Shown piece after piece: positions 1-6,082 of a stretch of 11,007 nucleotides of DNA. The DNA is taken from positions 1 to 11,007 of the forward strand of contig JAUHXW010000074.1 in NCBI GenBank assembly GCA_030426705.1, in the 5' to 3' direction. Origin of the DNA: Gammaproteobacteria bacterium (GTDB lineage: Bacteria; Pseudomonadota; Gammaproteobacteria; Xanthomonadales; Marinicellaceae). Under the pieces are notes generated by a model. That model made no database searches. It worked only from the letters and a program-made list of their open reading frames with translations, and had not been told where the DNA came from. A program made the position numbers and the translations under genes. Each line of letters starts with the position of its first letter. Position 1 is the first letter of the stretch.

Positions 1-2610
1 CGTGGAGGGCGGTTAAAAGTAATTACAACCTCATATATGGGTGCCACTGATTTAAAAGCCATTCAATTTTTATCAGGTCTCAAAAATACTGAAATAAAAG
101 TTTCTTATAACACCCGCAACGAGAGACTCCATGCAAAAGCTTACCTTTTTTATAGGAATACAGGTTTTCATACTGGTTATATTGGCTCGTCTAATCTTTC
201 TCGCTCTGCATTAACAAATGGGCTAGAGTGGAATATTAAATTAACCACTCAAGAAGTCGGCCATCTTATTGAAAAATTTCAGAAAACCTTTGAGACATAC
301 TGGCAAGACCGTGAATTCGAATCTTTTAATTATGAGCAGAACTCTGAAAAACTTAGCAAAGCATTAAAGCAGGAGCGACAAATCTCAAAAAATACAATTA
401 ATGCCTCAGTGCTTTTTGATGTCAAACCATATAGTTATCAATCAGAGATTTTAGAAAAATTACAAACAGAACGCCAAATCCATAACAGAACCAAAAATTT
501 AGTTGTGGCTGCCACTGGAACAGGTAAAACTATTATTTCTGCGTTTGATTTCAAACAATTTTACGCTAAAAAACCTACAGCAAGATTATTGTTTGTAGCT
601 CACCGAAAAGAAATATTACAACAAGCAAGAGCAATTTTTCAGGGAGTGCTAAAAGATAATAACTTTGGTGAGCTTTGGGTTGATGGCATTCAGCCTGAGA
701 AATTCAATCATGTTTTTGCATCAGTACAATCACTTAATAATCAAATAGAATCATTGAAATTGGAACCTAATTACTACGATTTCATTATTGTAGATGAAGT
801 TCATCATATTGCTGCAAGAAGCTATCGACCTATATTAAAACGATTTACTCCTGAAATTTTACTAGGGCTGACAGCAACGCCCGAAAGAATGGATGGTGCC
901 AATATTCTTGATGATTTTTGTGGAGTTATCGCTGCTGAAATTCGATTGGCAGAGGCACTTAATCGCAAGTTATTATGCCCTTTCCAGTATTTTGGTATCA
1001 CTGATAGTGTGGATTTATCAATACTTGAATGGAAAAATGGCAAATACCTACCTTCCCAATTAACTCAAATTTATACTGAAAATGACCGTCGCGTTCGTGA
1101 CATTATAAATAGCATCGATAAATATCAAAACAATTTGCATCAAACGAAAACATTGGGCTTTTGTGTTTCTCAAGAACATGCACAATATATGGCAGAAAAG
1201 TTTCACTTAGCTGGCTTGAAAGCCGCTTTCCTTGTGAGCTCGAATAGCGAACAAAGAGAAAAGCTTCGACAACAATTTATCCAAGGTGAAATTAATTATT
1301 TATTTGTTGTTGATATATTTAATGAAGGAGTTGATATCCCTGAAATTGACACCGTACTATTTCTACGACCCACTGAAAGTTTAACTGTTTTCTTACAACA
1401 ATTGGGCCGGGGGTTGCGCTTAGCAGATAAGAAAGATTGCTTAACTGTTTTAGACTTTGTGGGTAATGCCCGCAGTGAATATGACTTTGAAACTAAGTTT
1501 CGCGCCATGATTGGAAAAACAAACTCTTCGGTTCAAAAAGAATTGAAAGATGACTTTCCTCATTTGCCACTGGGCTGTTCAATTGTTTTAGAGAAAAAAG
1601 CCAAAGAAATTATTTTATTAAACATCAAAAATGCCACAAATTTTCATAAAAATCATATAGTTAAGAAAATCCAGAACTTCAAACATCAGACCCATTTACC
1701 TTTGTCACTGAAAAATTTTATAAACCTTAATCACATTCCTCTAGAAGCATTATACAAACGAGATTGTTGGACACGGTTGTTGTGTTTAGCTGGTGAGCAT
1801 GAAGAACTTCAATCCAAATTTGAGAAAAACATAACGAGTGCAATTTTAAATAAATGGCTTGTTTGTGATTCTTATGCATATTTATCGTTTATCCTCAACC
1901 TAGCAAAAAATAATTTTCAATTTAACTTATCTTCACTTTCAGATATTGAGCAAAAAATGGCACTGATGCTTCATTATGACGTTTGGTCAGATAAGCATTC
2001 GTTTAAAAACTTAGAGCAAAGTATCCATGCAATAGGCGCCAATAAAGCATTGGTTAATGAAATTATTGAATTATTAGAACTATTAATCGATAACATCGAA
2101 CATTTAGAACAAGGAATTCAACTACCTTATAATCAACCTTTAAAAGTCCATAGCCGTTATACACGTGACCAAATTTTAACGGCATTTGGCTTGAGTACTT
2201 TTGAAAAGAAATCACATAATCGTGAAGGAGTTGCTTTAAATAAGAAACTTAACACTGAGTTACTCTTTGTCGATTTGCATAAATCAGAAGAAGATTATTC
2301 ACCAACGACTTTATACAATGATTACGCTATTAATGATGTGCTGTTTCATTGGCAATCTCAAAATGCTACTCGCCCGGATGTTGGCAAAGGTTTAGATTAC
2401 ATTAACCACAAAAAAATAGGACGACATATTTTACTTTTTATCCGACCTTTTAAGCGCGATGAGTATAATTTAACCATGGGTTATTATTTTTTGGGCTCGG
2501 CTGAAATGGTAAAGACTTATGGCTCAAAACCAATGAACATCACATGGAGATTACGGGAACCCATGCCTTCCTACCTGCTAAAAGAGTCTGCTAAGCTGGC
2601 AATAGGATAA
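1..2610 (+). CDS. SauUSI-like type IV restriction enzyme (PLD nuclease + SF2 helicase + DUF3427), 5' end missing
   Basis: The frame is open from base 1, so the N-terminus lies outside the window; 869 residues are visible and the ATG at 37 is internal. Counting from base 1: a PLD-type nuclease part with HAK at 44-46, GSSN at 62-65 and the family-typical GLEWN just after; a superfamily 2 helicase with Walker A GTGKT at 173-177, DEVHH at 265-269, TATP at 291-294 and motif VI QQLGRGLR at 466-473; then a helical linker and a C-terminal DUF3427 domain from about 715, with SRYT near 718 and SPTTLYNDYA at 767-776. This order is that of SauUSI, an ATP-dependent enzyme that cuts DNA carrying modified cytosine, its C-terminal domain reading the modification. 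Cutting of methylated foreign DNA is therefore inferred, not shown. No methyltransferase is visible, as expected for type IV systems. Base composition is clearly more AT-rich than in the genes downstream, suggesting transfer. A general DUF3427 helicase of other function remains possible. Confidence 0.85.
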   Translation, partial: RGGRLKVITTSYMGATDLKAIQFLSGLKNTEIKVSYNTRNERLHAKAYLFYRNTGFHTGYIGSSNLSRSALTNGLEWNIKLTTQEVGHLIEKFQKTFETYWQDREFESFNYEQNSEKLSKALKQERQISKNTINASVLFDVKPYSYQSEILEKLQTERQIHNRTKNLVVAATGTGKTIISAFDFKQFYAKKPTARLLFVAHRKEILQQARAIFQGVLKDNNFGELWVDGIQPEKFNHVFASVQSLNNQIESLKLEPNYYDFIIVDEVHHIAARSYRPILKRFTPEILLGLTATPERMDGANILDDFCGVIAAEIRLAEALNRKLLCPFQYFGITDSVDLSILEWKNGKYLPSQLTQIYTENDRRVRDIINSIDKYQNNLHQTKTLGFCVSQEHAQYMAEKFHLAGLKAAFLVSSNSEQREKLRQQFIQGEINYLFVVDIFNEGVDIPEIDTVLFLRPTESLTVFLQQLGRGLRLADKKDCLTVLDFVGNARSEYDFETKFRAMIGKTNSSVQKELKDDFPHLPLGCSIVLEKKAKEIILLNIKNATNFHKNHIVKKIQNFKHQTHLPLSLKNFINLNHIPLEALYKRDCWTRLLCLAGEHEELQSKFEKNITSAILNKWLVCDSYAYLSFILNLAKNNFQFNLSSLSDIEQKMALMLHYDVWSDKHSFKNLEQSIHAIGANKALVNEIIELLELLIDNIEHLEQGIQLPYNQPLKVHSRYTRDQILTAFGLSTFEKKSHNREGVALNKKLNTELLFVDLHKSEEDYSPTTLYNDYAINDVLFHWQSQNATRPDVGKGLDYINHKKIGRHILLFIRPFKRDEYNLTMGYYFLGSAEMVKTYGSKPMNITWRLREPMPSYLLKESAKLAIG

Positions 2611-2655
2611 TTCGTGGTTGAAATTAATAAGTAATTTTGAAGCAGCACACTGCTC
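2611..2655. other. Convergent intergenic junction with a weak hairpin
   Basis: The 45 bases between the restriction gene and hemJ contain one short potential hairpin, AGCAG-caca-CTGCT at 2641-2654, one base beyond the hemJ stop. No T-run follows it on either strand, so I do not call it an intrinsic terminator. This is also the visible border between AT-rich sequence on the left and the more typical composition on the right. Confidence 0.4.
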
Positions 2656-3087
2656 TCAAAACGGCTTGGCAATCACCAGATAAATCACGGCGAGCAGGAA
2701 AAATACCGGGACTTCGTTGAAGACGCGGAACCAGATGTGGGTTCTTTGTTCGGTGTTTTGTTGGAAGTTTTGGTGGATTTTGATGCACCAGTAGTGGTAG
2801 AAAATCAGGCCGAAGACCAAAATCATTTTGGTGATAAACCAGCCTTGGCTGATGTAGGTTTTCCAGTGTTCGCCAGATATTGACCAAACCAGAAACACGG
2901 CTGAAATGACGGTGCCCCAGAGGGTAAATCGCATCATTTTAATCAGGCGTTGTTCCATGCCGAGTAACATGTCGTGCAGGGCTTTCTCGGTGGTTTGCGC
3001 GTGGTTTACGAACAGCCGTGGCAGGTAAAACAGGCAGGCAAACCAGCTGACCACGAAAAATATATGAAATGTTTTGATCCAGAGCAT
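2656..3087 (-). CDS. hemJ: Protoporphyrinogen IX oxidase HemJ (CopD-like membrane protein)
   Basis: HemJ oxidises protoporphyrinogen IX to protoporphyrin IX, the penultimate step of haem synthesis, in the inner membrane. The 143-residue product has the family length. Four hydrophobic segments can be seen at about 2-22, 52-70, 82-101 and 122-140. Family signatures include WIKTFH at the N-terminus (His8 probably a conserved cofactor-related residue), FYLPRLFV at 20-27, MEQRL at 44-48, RVFNEVP at 111-117 and the C-terminal KPF. I chose the ATG at 3087; the frame also permits a TTG at 3114, but the extra nine residues precede the conserved N-terminus and overlap the putative promoter. No clear Shine-Dalgarno is visible. 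The gene is convergent with the restriction gene and divergent from the DUF6776 gene. HemJ next to DUF6776, bactofilin and erpA is a recurring gammaproteobacterial order, which supports the call. CopD-type copper transport is the alternative label, but the motifs fit HemJ better. Confidence 0.85.
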   Translation of the reverse strand: MLWIKTFHIFFVVSWFACLFYLPRLFVNHAQTTEKALHDMLLGMEQRLIKMMRFTLWGTVISAVFLVWSISGEHWKTYISQGWFITKMILVFGLIFYHYWCIKIHQNFQQNTEQRTHIWFRVFNEVPVFFLLAVIYLVIAKPF

Positions 3088-3113
3088 GGTGGCTATTTTA
3101 GGCGGTTGGTGCA

Positions 3114-3122
3114 ATTATTCCA
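3114..3122 (-). promoter_or_regulatory. Candidate extended -10 promoter for hemJ
   Basis: On the minus strand the bases read TGG followed by AATAAT, an extended -10 element with five of six matches to TATAAT. It would start transcription about 20 bases before the hemJ ATG at 3087. The place of a -35 box is filled by the 18-bp inverted repeat that begins one base upstream, at 3123. No start-site data exist; the call rests on the motif and its spacing. Confidence 0.3.
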
Positions 3123-3164
3123 AGAGACCTTTGCTCGATTGCCCAGAATCGAGCAAAGGTCTCT
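3123..3164. repeat. Perfect 18-bp inverted repeat with 6-base loop
   Basis: The left arm 3123-3140 begins AGAGACCTTTG and the right arm 3147-3164 ends CAAAGGTCTCT. All 18 positions pair, with loop GCCCAG. No T-run follows on either strand, and it lies between divergent genes, so it is unlikely to be a terminator. It could be a REP/MITE-type dispersed element or an operator abutting the hemJ promoter. The long perfect arms favour a mobile or repetitive element. Confidence 0.85.
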
Positions 3165-3221
3165 ACACGAGTTCGTTAATAGCTTTTCAATGGTTGTTGG
3201 TTGGTGGCAGTTTGACAGGAG

Positions 3222-3241
3222 ATTCCCGCCTGCGCGGGAAT
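3222..3241. repeat. dRS3-like 20-bp inverted repeat (ATTCCC-N8-GGGAAT)
   Basis: The sequence matches the form ATTCCC, eight bases, GGGAAT, with the inner bases extending the stem to eight pairs (ATTCCCGC / GCGGGAAT, loop CTGC). This is the pattern of the dRS3 elements described in Neisseria. Similar short repeats are common between genes in other Proteobacteria. The flanking GGAG on the left and GAC on the right also resemble frequently seen copies. A single copy in this window cannot prove that it is repeated. Confidence 0.7.
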
Positions 3242-3336
3242 GACTGATAGGAAGTGTTTCTGGAATACTTTTTACAAGAGCGCCAGAGTAAGTAAGACTG
3301 GCATGGAGCGAATTTGGTAACAGAATTTAAATTAGG

Positions 3337-3368
3337 CTTCGACGGGTGGTATGCTGAGCTTGTCGAAG
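3337..3368. repeat. CTTCGAC / GTCGAAG inverted repeat
   Basis: Seven-base arms at 3337-3343 and 3362-3368 enclose 18 bases. The right half, TGAGCTTGTCGAAGTA, is of a type I recognise as a common intergenic repeat in Proteobacteria. A degenerate direct copy of the right half, GAGCTTTGTTGAAGTGT, follows at 3399-3415. The element lies upstream of the promoter at 3445-3453 and does not code for anything visible. Confidence 0.6.
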
Positions 3369-3444
3369 TACTCAGCCGGCTTGGTAGCTAAGAGCGCCGA
3401 GCTTTGTTGAAGTGTGGTTTTTTAATATCGGTTTTACATCTGGG

Positions 3445-3453
3445 TGGTATAAT
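3445..3453 (+). promoter_or_regulatory. Extended -10 promoter for the DUF6776-bactofilin-erpA-nudC unit
   Basis: TGG-TATAAT is a perfect extended -10 element (TGn plus consensus hexamer, 3448-3453). There is no good -35 box at the usual distance, which the extended element can offset. Transcription would start near 3460, giving a leader of about 20 bases before the GTG at 3480. It is the only strong promoter-like site visible before the four closely packed downstream genes. Confidence 0.6.
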
Positions 3454-3479
3454 GCCGTTTTTTTAGAAACAACAACCCA

Positions 3480-4232
3480 GTGACGATTAAAACGCCTAAA
3501 TATGTGATTGCCGAGGCCAAGGAGCAGCCGTCGTTTGTGCGTCAACATTGGTTGATGTTTTCTTTGCTTGGTTTGGCGATTTTGACTTTTTTGATTGGTA
3601 AATACAGCAACATTGATGTGTTGAATGCTTTTCAGGGCCAAAAGAAAACCTGGGTGGAAATGAATCAGCAGTTGACTGAAGAAAATGATCAGCAACGCCG
3701 AACCATCAGTGTGTTACAGACTGAGGTTAAGGTTAAACAACAAGCCATCACAGAATTGCAAAACAGTTTATTGGAACTGACTGAAGAAAAGGATGCCTTG
3801 AAAGCCGAACTGGTGTTTTATGAGAGCTTGCTCAGCCACAAAGATGACATAAAAACCTTGCGGGTTTTTGACATTGGTGTGCGTGCACAGAATGAAATGC
3901 TGTTGTTGAATTTGGTGTTGGCACAACGATTACAACGTGCCGATGTCATCAAGGGAAGCATTAAGCTTGAACTCAAAGGCATTCAGGAAGAGCAGGGTAA
4001 AATTCTGGATTTGGTGGAGCAATTTAAACTGGATGACGCCTTTGAGTTTAAATATTTTCAGGTGAAGAAATACGCAATCACTTTACCCAAAGGTTTTAAT
4101 CCAACCATGCTTTTAGTAGAATTAAATCCTAAAGGCAGCCGTCAAAAGACGGTTACTGAGCAATTTCAATGGTCTGACATCATCAATCGCACACCCAAAG
4201 AGTTGGCTGATGAATTGACTGAATCCAATTAA
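3480..4232 (+). CDS. DUF6776-type single-pass membrane protein with coiled coil
   Basis: The 250-residue product has a short polar N-terminus with several basic residues, one hydrophobic segment at about 25-41, a long heptad-like, Glu/Gln/Lys-rich stretch at about 52-115 that should form a coiled coil, and a C-terminal domain at about 125-232 with no motif I can tie to a reaction. Its shape and position, between hemJ and a bactofilin gene, fit the DUF6776 family, whose function is not established to my knowledge. The likely topology is N-terminus inside with coiled coil and C-domain in the periplasm, but flanking charges are not decisive. The start is the GTG at 3480, about 20 bases after the predicted transcription start; no Shine-Dalgarno is evident, and the next Met (residue 26) would cut into the membrane segment. 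I infer that it anchors or partners the bactofilin encoded 29 bases downstream. Confidence 0.75.
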   Translation: MTIKTPKYVIAEAKEQPSFVRQHWLMFSLLGLAILTFLIGKYSNIDVLNAFQGQKKTWVEMNQQLTEENDQQRRTISVLQTEVKVKQQAITELQNSLLELTEEKDALKAELVFYESLLSHKDDIKTLRVFDIGVRAQNEMLLLNLVLAQRLQRADVIKGSIKLELKGIQEEQGKILDLVEQFKLDDAFEFKYFQVKKYAITLPKGFNPTMLLVELNPKGSRQKTVTEQFQWSDIINRTPKELADELTESN

Positions 4233-4261
4233 CCGAACACGTATCAGGATATTGGGGAATC

Positions 4262-4690
4262 ATGTTTAACAAAAAAGATAACAAAGAAAAAATCATGGCA
4301 AATAACAACCAAACACAAAATATAGACACCATCATCGGGCAAAACACCACGGTCAAAGGCGATTTGGTGTTCAGTGGGATGATGCATTTACTGGGTAAGG
4401 TGGAAGGTTCAATCACATCTTCTTCAGACAATGACACCTTAATAATCAGCGAATCAGGTCAAGTCAACGGTTCCTTAAAAACCGGTAATTTGAACATCAA
4501 TGGCACCGTAGAAGGTGACATCACCGTTTCGGGCAAGATGGAAGTGGCCACCAAAGCACGCATCAATGGCAACATTTTCTATGTCAACATCGAAATGGAA
4601 ACCGGATCGCAAATCAATGGTAAATTGATTTACCAAGGCGGTGATGTGACACCCATAGAGCGCAAGAAATCAAAAAGTGATGGACAATAA
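4262..4690 (+). CDS. Bactofilin (polymer-forming cytoskeletal protein)
   Basis: Bactofilins (PF04519) polymerise without nucleotide into filaments, often membrane-bound, that localise cell-wall or polarity factors. The 142-residue product has the usual small size. Disordered polar tails flank a core at about 22-128 made of regularly spaced Gly/Val/Ile strands, e.g. TVKGDLVFSG, QVNGSLKTGN, TVEGDITVSG and RINGNIF, the pattern of a right-handed beta helix. I chose the ATG at 4262 because GGGGA precedes it and because MFNKK resembles the short N-terminal membrane-targeting sequence of other bactofilins; an ATG at 4295 has poorer support. The C-terminal tail is basic (ERKKSKS). The stop lies inside erpA (11-base overlap from ATG 4680), so the two are probably translated together. 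No M23 peptidase gene, a frequent partner elsewhere, is in the window. Confidence 0.93.
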   Translation: MFNKKDNKEKIMANNNQTQNIDTIIGQNTTVKGDLVFSGMMHLLGKVEGSITSSSDNDTLIISESGQVNGSLKTGNLNINGTVEGDITVSGKMEVATKARINGNIFYVNIEMETGSQINGKLIYQGGDVTPIERKKSKSDGQ

Positions 4691-5015
4691 CGGCATTCAG
4701 CTTTCAGCTTCTGCTGCCAATAAAATCAACCAGCTGGTGCTGGAAGAAATGAACCCGGATTTGAAATTTCGGGTTTATATCATTGGTGGTGGCTGTTCCG
4801 GTTTTCAGTACGGCTTTGCTTTTGAAGAAGAGACAGTCGATGGTGATGTTGTGCTGGAACAAAATGGCGTGCAAATGATGGTTGATCCCATGAGTTTTCC
4901 TTATCTGATGGGTTCAACGGTGGATTACCTGGAAGATTTACAAGGTTCACGGTTTGTGGTCAGTAACCCCAACGCCAAGTCAACCTGCGGTTGTGGCAGT
5001 TCGTTTTCGATATGA
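4680..5015 (+). CDS. erpA: Iron-sulfur cluster insertion protein ErpA
   Basis: ErpA is an A-type carrier that accepts Fe-S clusters from the assembly machinery and hands them to apo-proteins, including IspG/IspH of isoprenoid synthesis in E. coli. The 111-residue product shows the three expected cysteine ligands: Cys39 in GGGCSGFQYGF, and Cys103 and Cys105 in the C-terminal STCGCGSSFSI. The VDPMSFPYL and GSTVDY stretches and the NPNAKSTCGCG end match E. coli ErpA more closely than IscA or SufA. The start is taken as ATG 4680; a GTG directly before it (4677) would add one residue. It overlaps the bactofilin gene by 11 bases, and its TGA stop shares bases with the nudC start (ATGA), so it sits in the middle of a translationally coupled run. 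Confidence 0.96.
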   Translation: MDNNGIQLSASAANKINQLVLEEMNPDLKFRVYIIGGGCSGFQYGFAFEEETVDGDVVLEQNGVQMMVDPMSFPYLMGSTVDYLEDLQGSRFVVSNPNAKSTCGCGSSFSI

Positions 5016-5896
5016 GCCCACAAAAAATTCATTTCATTCGCACTGAGCTTGACCGTTGTGCCAATATGCGTGAACAAAAACAGCGCATCAAGCAATTACG
5101 AAAATTCAAAACCTGTCATTATGTCCCCGTGTATCGCGGCAACCATATTTATCCGGATTCCAATGACAAATACTTCATTTCAGAGACTCCCTTGGGTGCG
5201 CCCAATCGGCAAAGCTTTTTGGGTGTGTTGAATGATGAATTGTGGTTCAGCAGTGGTTTAACCGAAAAAGAAGCCAATGCGCTGGAAATTCAACTCGATT
5301 GTCAGTTTGAGTCCATTCGTCAATATGCCATGGCCTTGGATGATGATTTGGCCCATATCGCTTTGTATTCCAGGGGCTTGGATTTGTGGCAAAGGAAGAA
5401 CAACTTTTGCTCGATTTGCGGCACCAAACACCATCTGGAAAGTTCAGGTCATAAAATGGTTTGTGAAAATGGTCATGAACACTTTCCACATATTGAACCG
5501 GCAGTGATTGTGTTGGTCAGCAAAGGTGACCAATGTTTATTGGGACGCAAACACACCTGGCCACCCAATGTTTATTCAACGCTGGCAGGTTTTGTTGAAG
5601 CCGGTGAATCCATCGAAGATGCAGTCCATCGGGAAGTTTACGAAGAGTCCAATGTGCGGATTAAAGATGTCACTTATTTTGGTTCGCAGCCCTGGCCATT
5701 TCCCTCATCGCTGATGCTGGCTTTCAATGCTGAGGCCGTGTCTGATGACATCAGACTGGATGATGAGATGGAAGACGTGCGTTGGTTTAAAAAAGACGAT
5801 TTGTTTAAATGGGCCAATGAAGGCTCAATCATACTCTCGCCACGATTCACAGTAGCCAATAACCTGATCAGTAACTTTCTTGGAAAAAGAATCTAG
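5012..5896 (+). CDS. nudC: NAD(+) diphosphatase / NAD-capped RNA decapping Nudix hydrolase NudC
   Basis: NudC hydrolyses NAD(H) to NMN(H) and AMP and, in E. coli, removes the NAD cap from RNA 5' ends. The 294-residue product has a divergent N-terminal domain, a zinc-ribbon region at about 133-157, the Nudix box at 193-215 (GFVEAGE then REVYEE) and the NudC-specific SQPWPFP at 225-231, which separates it from other Nudix families. The last part of the box has Asn where Gly is usual (EESNV), a tolerated change. The zinc region has Cys133, Cys136 and Cys151, but the usual fourth Cys is missing: after Cys151 come ENGHEH, so His155 or His157 may replace it. The ATG at 5012 overlaps the erpA stop as ATGA; an upstream GTG at 4991 would only add residues inside erpA. 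It ends the operon-like run; no clear terminator follows. Confidence 0.95.
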   Translation: MSPQKIHFIRTELDRCANMREQKQRIKQLRKFKTCHYVPVYRGNHIYPDSNDKYFISETPLGAPNRQSFLGVLNDELWFSSGLTEKEANALEIQLDCQFESIRQYAMALDDDLAHIALYSRGLDLWQRKNNFCSICGTKHHLESSGHKMVCENGHEHFPHIEPAVIVLVSKGDQCLLGRKHTWPPNVYSTLAGFVEAGESIEDAVHREVYEESNVRIKDVTYFGSQPWPFPSSLMLAFNAEAVSDDIRLDDEMEDVRWFKKDDLFKWANEGSIILSPRFTVANNLISNFLGKRI

Positions 5897-6082
5897 TCAA
5901 ATTTATTCAATCTTTATTTCTGGGAGTGAGGATTCAAAAGATGTGCTCAACCATGTTTTTGGTTGGTTCGCGCAGCGAATCAGAAAAAACTCCTCAAACC
6001 CATCGAACACAGCCGGTTTTTATCCCGCAGAGCCTGCCCAGGCGAAGCTAAGGGATAAAAGAAGGCAAGAGAGATACCCTAA
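5897..6082 (+). other. Structured intergenic region between nudC and mutM
   Basis: This 186-bp spacer has three potential hairpins and no credible gene: CAACC/GGTTG at 5948-5965, TTCGC/GCGAA with a three-base loop at 5967-5979, and a longer one at 6018-6060. A moderately purine-rich AGAGAG lies at 6068-6073, about nine bases before the mutM ATG, and may serve as ribosome binding site. I could not pick out a convincing promoter. Confidence 0.5.
6018..6060 (+). repeat. Inverted repeat TTTTATCCC / GGGATAAAA with nested stem
   Basis: Nine-base perfect arms at 6018-6026 and 6052-6060 (a T-G pair can extend them by one) enclose a second small stem, GCCT at 6032-6035 with AGGC at 6040-6043. The 3' arm ends 22 bases before the mutM start. 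It could be a dispersed repeat, a terminator-like or attenuating structure after nudC, or a leader element of mutM. No T-run follows the right arm on the plus strand, so simple termination is unlikely. Confidence 0.6.

Larger units (their letters stand above)
3088..3479. other. 392-bp divergent, repeat-rich intergenic region
   Basis: This spacer separates hemJ (-) and the DUF6776 gene (+). It holds a candidate hemJ promoter, three unrelated inverted repeats (3123-3164, 3222-3241, 3337-3368) and an extended -10 promoter for the rightward operon. Open frames crossing it show no recognisable protein features. Outside these elements I see nothing further. Confidence 0.7.

Noticed and set aside
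2641..2654. Hairpin after hemJ as an intrinsic terminator
   Set aside because: The stem is only five base pairs and neither strand has a T-run after it.
3088..3114. Longer hemJ starting at TTG 3114
   Set aside because: The nine added residues precede the conserved WIKTFH start and overlap a likely -10 element; ATG 3087 gives the family's normal N-terminus.
3123..3164. Terminal inverted repeats of an insertion sequence
   Set aside because: The arms are only six bases apart, so they enclose no element, and no transposase fragment is nearby.
2974..3243. Open frame on the plus strand across the hemJ start and the spacer
   Set aside because: It is antisense to hemJ, crosses the inverted repeats and shows no protein-like motif.
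3123..3415. CRISPR array or tRNA in the repeat-rich spacer
   Set aside because: The repeats are three different palindromes, not a regularly spaced direct repeat, and no cloverleaf with TTCGA arm and acceptor stem can be assembled.
3372..3695. Open frame on the minus strand upstream of and antisense to the DUF6776 gene
   Set aside because: It mostly mirrors the coding strand of the DUF6776 gene and has no recognisable domain.
4991..5011. GTG 4991 as the nudC start
   Set aside because: It lies inside the conserved end of erpA; ATG 5012 gives the usual stop-start overlap.
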